A model generated the notes under the pieces. The model was not told the DNA's origin, made no database searches, and saw only the letters and a program-made list of their open reading frames with translations. Below, piece by piece: positions 1 through 4,627 of a DNA stretch of 8,012 nt (its first letter is position 1; the number at the start of each line of letters is the position of its first letter). The stretch is from SIG673 sp045658525 (lineage in GTDB: Bacteria > Bacillota > Clostridia > Oscillospirales > CAG-272). Made by a program: the position numbers and the translations under genes. The stretch covers positions 1 to 8,012 of the forward strand of contig JAZOVD010000022.1 in assembly GCA_045658525.1 (NCBI GenBank), read 5' to 3'.

Positions 1-128
1 AGGCGGCGATGGAAGCGGCTGAGAGAGCGGCTAACGATCTTACGGGAGTCGTTTCACAGCACATAATCGCAAACACCGAAAGCTCGACTGAAAAAATGTT
101 AAAGCTCAACGCTTTCGATAAGAAATAA
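1..128 (+). CDS. BMC-domain shell protein, C-terminal fragment (5' end outside window)
   Basis: The open frame entering at position 3 encodes about 41 residues and stops with TAA at 126-128. The stretch KAAMEAAERAANDL followed by GVVSQHIIAN matches the last helix and final strand of a BMC (Pfam BMC) domain; compare VKAATEAGSAAAS and AVHVIPRPH in the neighbouring shell genes. The usual PxPH after the last strand is replaced by ANTESS, and the protein ends in a Lys-containing tail (KLNAFDKK). It could be a single-domain hexamer protein or the second half of a BMC-T trimer; the missing 5' part decides. The next shell gene starts 39 nt downstream, so it is probably co-transcribed with the rest. 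Confidence 0.8.
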   Translation, partial: AAMEAAERAANDLTGVVSQHIIANTESSTEKMLKLNAFDKK

Positions 129-167
129 TTTAAAACAGTAAAAATACAGAAAGGTCAGGAAATAAAA

Positions 168-446
168 ATGGCACTTGAAGCACTCGGAATGGTAGAGACC
201 AGAGGACTTGTAGCGGCGATAGAGGCTGCTGATGCAATGGTAAAGGCTGCGGAGGTAACTCTCATCGGAACAGAAAAGATCGGTTCAGGACTCGTATCTG
301 TTATGGTAAGAGGCGACGTTGGAGCTGTTAAGGCGGCAACGGAAGCGGGAAGCGCGGCAGCGTCCAGACTCGGCGAGATCGTTGCGGTACACGTAATTCC
401 CCGTCCTCATGCAGACGTTGAGAAGATCCTTCCTTCTCTTGACTAA
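168..446 (+). CDS. pduA: BMC-H hexameric shell protein, PduA/PduJ/EutM type (copy 1)
   Basis: A 92-residue single BMC domain that forms the hexameric tiles of the shell facets. It is very close to Salmonella PduA: ALGMVETRGLVAAIEAADAMVK at the N terminus, the pore loop EKIGSGL (residues 36-42, Ser40 lining the pore), VRGDVGAVKAA, and the edge motif HVIPRPH (75-81). The conserved interface residues Lys26 and Arg79 are present. The small-residue GSG pore is known in PduA to pass polar small molecules. An AGG-containing purine stretch (AAAGGTCAGG) lies about 10 nt before the ATG. Two near-identical copies follow at 820 and 1135; this copy differs in protein at residue 29 (Glu rather than Asn). 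Four of six Ile codons are ATC, unlike most of the operon. It is almost certainly a major shell component. Confidence 0.97.
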   Translation: MALEALGMVETRGLVAAIEAADAMVKAAEVTLIGTEKIGSGLVSVMVRGDVGAVKAATEAGSAAASRLGEIVAVHVIPRPHADVEKILPSLD

Positions 447-488
447 GATCAGACAGAGCGTAAAATCTGAACGGAGGCGCGGACGCTG

Positions 489-782
489 ATGAAATCACTT
501 GGTTTTGTTGAGGTAAGCGGAACAGCGGCGGCAATAGACGCGCTCGACATAATGTGTAAAAGCGCGGAGGTCACACTTCTGAGCTGGGAGAGAAAGCTCG
601 GCGGACGTCTTGTGACCGTAATAATAACGGGAAGCATATCTGCGGTAAAGGCAGCGATAGAGAACGCGGCGGCTCACTGTATAAAGAAGCCTTGCGCAAG
701 CGCTGTAATAGCAAACCCGCATCCCGAAACTATGAGACTTGCGGAGCTTTCCGCTAAAAGACTTCAAAAAAATAAAAAATAA
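489..782 (+). CDS. Divergent BMC-H shell protein with basic C-terminal tail
   Basis: A 97-residue single BMC domain (KSLGFVEVSGTAAAIDALDIMCKSAEV, then VTVIITGSISAVKAAIENAA, then VIANPHPE), hence another shell tile, but clearly a different paralog from its neighbours. The pore loop reads KLGGRL (residues 36-41): Gly39 takes the place of PduA Ser40 and Arg40 follows, as in carboxysome-type loops, so pore size and charge should differ. The edge Arg of PRPH is replaced by Asn (ANPHPE). The C terminus continues into a Lys/Arg-rich tail (AELSAKRLQKNKK). All eight Ile codons are ATA, unlike the flanking major shell genes, suggesting lower expression. A GGAGG at 473-477 lies 11 nt before the ATG. It is probably a minor hexamer with a specialised pore. 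Confidence 0.93.
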   Translation: MKSLGFVEVSGTAAAIDALDIMCKSAEVTLLSWERKLGGRLVTVIITGSISAVKAAIENAAAHCIKKPCASAVIANPHPETMRLAELSAKRLQKNKK

Positions 783-819
783 AAAATAAAATATAACATA
801 TTTACGGAGGAAAACAAAA

Positions 820-1098
820 ATGGCACTCGAAGCACTTGGAATGGTAGAAACCAGAGGACTTGTAGCGGCAATAGAGGCTGCTGATGCAATGGTAAAGGCT
901 GCAAACGTAACCCTTATCGGAACAGAGAAGATCGGTTCGGGACTCGTATCCGTTATGGTAAGAGGCGACGTCGGAGCTGTTAAGGCTGCGGCGGAAGCCG
1001 GAAGCGCGGCTGCGTCGAGACTCGGTGAGATCGTTGCGGTACACGTAATTCCCCGTCCTCACGCGGACGTTGAGAAGATTCTTCCTTCTCTTGACTAA
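820..1098 (+). CDS. pduA: BMC-H hexameric shell protein, PduA-like (copy 2)
   Basis: A 92-residue hexameric shell tile. It is identical to copy 1 except at residues 29 (Asn for Glu) and 58 (Ala for Thr), and to copy 3 except at residues 58 (Ala for Thr) and 67 (Arg for Ala). The GSG pore loop (39-41), Lys26 and the PRPH edge motif (78-81) are intact. A perfect GGAGG sits about 9-10 nt before the ATG (ACGGAGGAAAACAAAA). At DNA level it differs from the next gene at about 15 of 279 positions by hand count, so the pair looks like a recent tandem duplication or is kept similar by gene conversion. Its role should overlap with the other two copies, and mixed hexamers are possible. Confidence 0.97.
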   Translation: MALEALGMVETRGLVAAIEAADAMVKAANVTLIGTEKIGSGLVSVMVRGDVGAVKAAAEAGSAAASRLGEIVAVHVIPRPHADVEKILPSLD

Positions 1099-1120
1099 GA
1101 AAATAAATAAAATTTTGTAC

Positions 1121-1125
1121 GGAGG
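1121..1125 (+). promoter_or_regulatory. Shine-Dalgarno deciding the start of the third PduA-like gene
   Basis: GGAGG at 1121-1125 is followed by two in-frame ATGs, at 1129 (3 nt away, too close) and 1135 (9 nt away, ideal). Homology agrees: the paralogs begin MALEALG, so translation should start at 1135 and not two codons earlier. Confidence 0.85.
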
Positions 1126-1134
1126 TAAATGAAA

Positions 1135-1413
1135 ATGGCACTCGAAGCACTTGGAATGGTAGAGACCAGAGGACTCGTAGCGGCAATAGAGGCTGCCGAT
1201 GCAATGGTAAAGGCTGCAAACGTAACCCTTATCGGAACAGAGAAGATCGGTTCGGGACTCGTATCCGTTATGGTAAGAGGCGACGTTGGAGCTGTTAAGG
1301 CTGCAACCGAAGCCGGAAGCGCGGCTGCATCTGCTCTCGGCGAGATCGTTGCGGTACACGTAATTCCCCGTCCTCACGCGGACGTTGAGAAGATTCTTCC
1401 TTCTCTCGACTGA
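1135..1413 (+). CDS. pduA: BMC-H hexameric shell protein, PduA-like (copy 3)
   Basis: A 92-residue hexameric shell tile, the third near-copy of the PduA-like protein. It has Asn29 like copy 2 and Thr58 like copy 1, and uniquely Ala67 where the others have Arg, which removes a positive charge in the C-terminal helix region. The pore loop GSG, Lys26 and PRPH are intact. An upstream in-frame ATG at 1129 would add Met-Lys but is too close to the GGAGG, so 1135 is chosen. It ends with TGA, the other copies with TAA. It is the last gene of the shell block, followed by the longest gap in the window and a strong inverted repeat. Confidence 0.96.
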   Translation: MALEALGMVETRGLVAAIEAADAMVKAANVTLIGTEKIGSGLVSVMVRGDVGAVKAATEAGSAAASALGEIVAVHVIPRPHADVEKILPSLD

Positions 1414-1439
1414 TAAAAGGATAAGTAAAAAGCTATCTT

Positions 1440-1479
1440 CTTTTCCGTTTTTCGTTCCAAGGAACGAAAAACGGAAAAG
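1440..1479 (+). repeat. Perfect 19-bp inverted repeat; candidate RNA hairpin for termination, attenuation or processing
   Basis: The arm CTTTTCCGTTTTTCGTTCC (1440-1458) and its exact reverse complement (1461-1479) are separated by only AA, so the RNA would fold into a long stem with a tight CAAG-type loop. An imperfect outer stem is possible between AAAAGC (1428-1433) and GCTTTT (1483-1488). It lies 26 nt after the last major hexamer gene and 153 nt before the vertex-protein gene. The 3' side reads TGGGCTTTTGC, which has only a four-T run, so a classical terminator is not certain; a leaky terminator, an mRNA 3'-end stabiliser or an RNase III site fit equally well. Confidence 0.75.
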
Positions 1480-1620
1480 TGGGCTTTTGCATCTAACAAT
1501 AAATAACCTATTCCTTGTTTTTTGTGCGACGGACATAACAAACGTATTCTCTTTTTGTGTTGTAAATAGCAATATTTGTGTTCGGCGCATAAAAAATAAA
1601 GAAACAACACCTTGATTTTT

Positions 1621-1625
1621 GGGGG
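1621..1625 (+). promoter_or_regulatory. G-rich ribosome binding site deciding the BMC-P start
   Basis: GGGGG at 1621-1625 precedes ATG 1627 by 1 nt and ATG 1633 by 7 nt. A TTG at 1612 lies upstream of it. Only 1633 has a usable spacing and gives the family-typical N terminus MLIGKVVG. GGGGG is weaker than the GGAGG used by the hexamer genes, since one base pairs only by G-U wobble. Confidence 0.6.
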
Positions 1626-1632
1626 TATGATT

Positions 1633-1905
1633 ATGTTGATCGGAAAAGTAGTTGGAAGCGTTGTTTCCACAAGAAAGAACGAAAAGCTTGTAGGAAGCAA
1701 GTTTATGGTGATAGAAACGCTCGCGGGAACGGGAGATACGAAGAGAATAGTAGCTATCGATAATATCGGGGCGGGTATAGGTGAGAACGTACTCGTTGCG
1801 GTAGGAAGCGCGGCAAGAATAGGCTGTGACCATGAGAAAGCCCCGATAGACGCGGCTATAGTCGGAATAATCGACAGCGGAAACGGATTAGAGGAGCTTA
1901 TCTGA
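1633..1905 (+). CDS. eutN: BMC-P pentameric vertex shell protein (EutN/CcmL/PduN family)
   Basis: A 90-residue protein, the normal length for the EutN/CcmL family, whose pentamers cap the twelve vertices of the shell. The N terminus MLIGKVVGSVVSTRKNEKLVGSKFMVIE is the typical first strand and loop. ENVLVAVGSAARIG (51-64) and PIDAAIVGIID (71-81) are the family signatures in the second half. The start at 1633 is preferred over TTG 1612 and ATG 1627 because of ribosome-binding-site spacing and homology. It is separated from the hexamer block by an inverted repeat and a 219-nt gap, and has a weaker ribosome binding site. Both fit the low copy number needed for vertices (60 chains per icosahedral shell). 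It is the only vertex gene in the window. Confidence 0.95.
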   Translation: MLIGKVVGSVVSTRKNEKLVGSKFMVIETLAGTGDTKRIVAIDNIGAGIGENVLVAVGSAARIGCDHEKAPIDAAIVGIIDSGNGLEELI

Positions 1906-1932
1906 TCATAGCTCAGCTACGGAGATGTATAA

Positions 1933-3258
1933 ATGAAACTTGATGAACTCAAAGAACTGCTCAGAGTAAGCGGAGTCGTAGGCGCGGGAGGCGCGGGATT
2001 TCCGACTTACGCTAAGCTTTCGGATAAAGCCGATACGGTTATACTTAACTGCGCTGAATGTGAACCGCTTCTCAGACTTCACAGACAGGTAATGGAGATA
2101 TATACCGATGAGATCCTTTCTGCTCTCGACGAGATACTTAGCGCTACGGGAGCGGAAAAGGGTATAATAGCGGTAAAATCTCACTATACCGAAACGGTTA
2201 AGGCTATTGAGGCGGAGATATCGGAGCATCCAAAGCTTTCGATCTGTAAGCTCGATAGCGTTTATCCGTCTGGCGACGAGATACTTTTGATAAAGGAAGT
2301 AACGGGCAGAACGGTACAGCCGGGAGAGCTTCCTATATCTGTCGGAGTTACGGTAAGTAACGTAGAGACGGTTTATAACGTCAGCCGTGCTTTAAAGGGA
2401 GAGCCTGTGACCGATAAATTCGTTACTGTTGCGGGCGAGATCGCAAGACCGATGACGCTTCTTGTTCCGATAGGAACGAAGATAGCGGAGATAATAGAAG
2501 CCGCGGGCGGAGTTACCGTAGAGGATCCCGAATACGTATCAGGCGGACCTATGATGGGTAAGCTCGTCAGTCCGCGTGATCCTGTGACAAAGACTACGAA
2601 TGCGATAATCGTTCTTCCGTCGGATCACACGGTGGTTATGAATAAGAAAAGAAACCCGAAGGTAGTTCTTCGCAGGGCGATGGCGGCTTGCTGTCAGTGC
2701 AGAGCCTGTACGGAGCTTTGTTCGAGACATATCGAGGGTTATCCGGTCGAGCCTCACATGGTGATGCGGATATTCTCAAACGGCGGTAAGGGCGACATTT
2801 CAACTATACCGGGAGCTATGTTCTGTTCGGGATGCGGACTTTGTGAGGCGTACGCCTGTCCGCAGGATCTCTCGCCAAGAGCAATGATAGATCAGATAAA
2901 GGCGGCGGCAAGAGCGGCAGGAATAAAACCCCCGAAGGGTATAAAGGCGTCAGAGGTCTCCGACGACGCAAAGTACAAAAAGGTGTCGGTCGCAAGACTT
3001 ACCTCACGTCTCGGACTGAGAAAATACGACGTTCCCGCTCCGATGAACGGAAAGCATAAGACGGGAACTGTAAAGATACTTCTTTCACAGCATATAGGAG
3101 CGCCCGCCGTGCCTAACGTAAACGAGGGCGATTTGGTCAAAAAGGGCGACGTCATAGCGGTCATACCAAACGGCGCGCTCGGAGTAAATATACATTCTTC
3201 CATCGACGGAAAAGTAAGCTCAGTCACGGGAAAATATATTACGGTAACAAAGGACTAA
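1933..3258 (+). CDS. pduS: PduS-like flavin and Fe-S NADH-oxidising electron-transfer protein (RnfC-like)
   Basis: A 441-residue protein of the PduS/RnfC family, close to the roughly 450 residues of Salmonella PduS. In Pdu systems PduS oxidises NADH through FMN and passes electrons via two [4Fe-4S] clusters, in cobalamin reduction or NAD+ recycling. The glycine-rich nucleotide/flavin motif GVVGAGGAGFPT is at residues 14-25, and a middle SLBB-like region runs from about 160 to 215. Two ferredoxin-type motifs follow: Cys253, 256, 259, 263 (CX2CX2CX3C) and Cys298, 301, 304, 309 (CX2CX2CX4CP). An RnfC-like barrel/lipoyl-like domain forms the end (about 365-441, with NEGDLVKKGDVIA). The first motif lacks the usual proline after its last Cys (Ser264) and has an extra Cys254. 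GGAG lies 8 nt before the ATG. It sits 4 nt upstream of a PduT-type shell gene, its expected partner. Whether it serves cobalamin or redox balance cannot be told here. Confidence 0.95.
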   Translation: MKLDELKELLRVSGVVGAGGAGFPTYAKLSDKADTVILNCAECEPLLRLHRQVMEIYTDEILSALDEILSATGAEKGIIAVKSHYTETVKAIEAEISEHPKLSICKLDSVYPSGDEILLIKEVTGRTVQPGELPISVGVTVSNVETVYNVSRALKGEPVTDKFVTVAGEIARPMTLLVPIGTKIAEIIEAAGGVTVEDPEYVSGGPMMGKLVSPRDPVTKTTNAIIVLPSDHTVVMNKKRNPKVVLRRAMAACCQCRACTELCSRHIEGYPVEPHMVMRIFSNGGKGDISTIPGAMFCSGCGLCEAYACPQDLSPRAMIDQIKAAARAAGIKPPKGIKASEVSDDAKYKKVSVARLTSRLGLRKYDVPAPMNGKHKTGTVKILLSQHIGAPAVPNVNEGDLVKKGDVIAVIPNGALGVNIHSSIDGKVSSVTGKYITVTKD

Positions 3259-3262
3259 TGTA

Positions 3263-3808
3263 ATGAAAAAAGCACTCGGAATGATAGAATTTAAGACCGT
3301 TGCATCCGGTATAACCGCAACGGATATAATGCTTAAAACGGCAGAGGTTGAGGTGGTTTCCGCAAATCCGGTTTGTCCCGGAAAGTACCTTGCGACCATA
3401 ACCGGGGAAATAAGCGCGGTCAAGGCGGCGATAGAAGCCGCGGAGAATTACGCTCCCCAGATGCTTATAGATAAATTCATACTCGGAAATCCGCACGAAA
3501 CGGTAGTTCCCGCGATAAGCGGAGCGCTTGAAGTAAATAACAAAGGCGCGCTCGGAATATTGGAGACCTTTACCGCGGCTTCGGCGGTAGTTGCCGCGGA
3601 TACAGCGGCAAAGACGGCGATAGTAGAGCTTATAGAGGTCCGTCTTGCCAAGGGAATGTGCGGAAAATCCTACGTACTTATTACGGGAAGCGTATCGGCG
3701 GTAACTGCGGCGATAGAACGCGCAAAGCAGGGCACTGAGGACGGAATACTCCTTGATACCTCTGTTATTGCCGGACCTGACGCGAGACTCTGGGACAGCA
3801 TACTGTAA
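3263..3808 (+). CDS. pduT: BMC-T tandem-domain trimeric shell protein, PduT type with Fe-S pore cysteine
   Basis: A 181-residue protein with two BMC domains (about 3-88 and 94-181; KKALGMIEF and KGALGILET begin the repeats), forming a trimer that looks like a hexamer. Length and sequence match Salmonella PduT (184 residues). The pore segment of domain 1 is NPVCPGKY with Cys38, the residue that in PduT from three subunits holds a [4Fe-4S] cluster at the pore centre. Domain 2 has GMCGKSY, placing an additional Cys133 at the pore loop next to the structurally equivalent position. AAAGGA overlapping the end of pduS supplies the ribosome binding site, 9 nt from ATG 3263, so it is translationally close-coupled. 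With PduS it probably forms an electron path across the shell. Confidence 0.95.
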   Translation: MKKALGMIEFKTVASGITATDIMLKTAEVEVVSANPVCPGKYLATITGEISAVKAAIEAAENYAPQMLIDKFILGNPHETVVPAISGALEVNNKGALGILETFTAASAVVAADTAAKTAIVELIEVRLAKGMCGKSYVLITGSVSAVTAAIERAKQGTEDGILLDTSVIAGPDARLWDSIL

Positions 3809-3820
3809 AAGAATCCAAAC

Positions 3821-3825
3821 GGAGG
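3821..3825 (+). promoter_or_regulatory. Shine-Dalgarno supporting a GTG start for the DeoR regulator
   Basis: GGAGG at 3821-3825 is 11 nt from GTG 3837, the in-frame start that gives a normal DeoR N terminus. ATG 3829 is only 3 nt away, in a different frame, and opens a 6-codon reading frame ending at 3849. The 14 nt ACGGAGGTAAATGA are identical to those before the third PduA-like gene (1119-1132). Confidence 0.7.
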
Positions 3826-3836
3826 TAAATGATCAA

Positions 3837-4595
3837 GTGCTTGCAATAGAACGCAGACGCGAGATACTCGCAAGACTGGAAAACGAGGGGAAGGTCATAG
3901 TCGCGGAGCTGGCAAAGGACTTTAACGTGACGGAGGAAACTATACGCCGTGACCTTGAAAAGCTTGATAGAGAGGGGCTTGTATCAAAGACCTACGGCGG
4001 GGCGGTGTCGAAGCAGGATCCCGCGCTCGATCTTCCGTACAAAGTAAGGAAAAGCGTAAACGTAGCGGAAAAGCAGAAAATATCCGATACGGTAGCCGAT
4101 ATGATAAACGACGGAGACCGTATAATGCTTGACGCAAGCTCGACCGCTATATACATAGTCAAAAAGCTCAAAACGAAGAAGAACCTTACAATAATAACGA
4201 ATTCCGTTGAGATACTTTTGGAGCTTGCCGACAGGCCTGATTTCAACGTGCTTTCAACGGGCGGAAGTCTCAAAGAGGGAGCGCTTTCGCTTACCGGATC
4301 ATCGGCGGAGAAAATGATACGCTCATATCACGTCGATCTTGCGATATGCTCCTGTAAGGGAGTTGATACCGAGCTTGGAATTACCGACTCGAACGAAAAG
4401 GATTGCCTTATAAAGCAGGCTATGTTTGATTCTGCCGAGCGCAAGATACTTGCTATCGATAACGGTAAATTTGACAGAAAATCGTTTGTAAAATTAAGTG
4501 ACCTTTCAGAGGTCGATATTATAGTCACGGATAAGCAGCCTGCGGACAAATGGTTGGAATATTGCCGCGGCGAGGGTATCGGCGTGATATATTAA
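3837..4595 (+). CDS. DeoR-family transcriptional repressor of the BMC operon
   Basis: A 252-residue DNA-binding regulator of normal DeoR length. Starting at GTG 3837 the protein reads MLAIERRREILARLENEGKV, the standard family beginning; the open frame extends upstream into pduT, but those residues are not DeoR-like. The DeoR-type winged helix-turn-helix occupies about residues 5-58, with VAELAKDFNVTEETIRRDLEKL as the recognition region and GLVSKTYGGAV as the wing. The sensor domain follows, with DASSTA (99-104), TNS (121-123), TGGSLKEG (141-148), GVDTELGITDSNE (175-187) and the DNGKF segment (208-212). DeoR sensors usually bind phosphorylated sugars or polyols, so fuculose- or rhamnulose-1-phosphate is a plausible inducer, but that is inference. 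It is embedded mid-operon, 28 nt after pduT and 32 nt before ackA, which implies it is made together with its likely targets. No operator was identified. Confidence 0.93.
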   Translation: MLAIERRREILARLENEGKVIVAELAKDFNVTEETIRRDLEKLDREGLVSKTYGGAVSKQDPALDLPYKVRKSVNVAEKQKISDTVADMINDGDRIMLDASSTAIYIVKKLKTKKNLTIITNSVEILLELADRPDFNVLSTGGSLKEGALSLTGSSAEKMIRSYHVDLAICSCKGVDTELGITDSNEKDCLIKQAMFDSAERKILAIDNGKFDRKSFVKLSDLSEVDIIVTDKQPADKWLEYCRGEGIGVIY

Positions 4596-4627
4596 GCGGT
4601 AAAGAAACAACGAAAGGATAGAAATAT

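Larger units (their letters stand above)
820..1413 (+). repeat. Tandem duplication of a PduA-like BMC-H gene
   Basis: Two head-to-tail copies (820-1098 and 1135-1413) separated by 36 nt match at roughly 95% of positions. Most of the differences are clustered in the segment for residues 51-69 (about 10 of 15), and the 3' portion from GAGATCGTT to near the stop is identical. A third, more diverged copy lies at 168-446. The spacer is not conserved with the one before the first copy. Confidence 0.85.

Noticed and set aside
1129..1134. Upstream ATG adding Met-Lys to the third PduA-like protein
   Set aside because: It is only 3 nt from GGAGG, and the two paralogs start with MALEALG.
168..1413. Repeat array such as CRISPR
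   Set aside because: The repeated units are full-length in-frame BMC-H genes with synonymous differences, not short direct repeats with spacers.
1440..1488. Confident intrinsic terminator
   Set aside because: The stem is strong but the downstream sequence TGGGCTTTTGC has no adequate T run, and the genes after it clearly belong to the same system, so only a hairpin is claimed.
1522..1550. TTGTGC / TATTCT promoter with 17-nt spacing
   Set aside because: It matches consensus at only 3 of 6 and 4 of 6 positions in AT-rich DNA, where such pairs occur by chance. It is mentioned in a finding but not called as a feature.
1385..1615. Possible 76-residue + strand gene in the gap
   Set aside because: It begins inside the preceding shell gene in another frame, runs through both arms of the palindrome, lacks a ribosome binding site and is composed of AT-rich low-information codons.
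1612..1632. TTG 1612 or ATG 1627 as start of the vertex protein
   Set aside because: The G-rich ribosome binding site lies downstream of 1612 and is 1 nt from 1627. The family N terminus MLIGKVVG starts at 1633.
802..1833. Long open frame of 343 codons on the - strand across the shell genes
   Set aside because: It is antisense to two clear BMC-H genes and part of the BMC-P gene, its internal repetition simply mirrors the duplicated genes, and it has no recognisable protein family features.
3753..3836. N-terminal extension of the DeoR frame into pduT
   Set aside because: The extra 28 residues overlap the BMC-T coding region and are not like any DeoR N terminus, while GTG 3837 gives the normal length.
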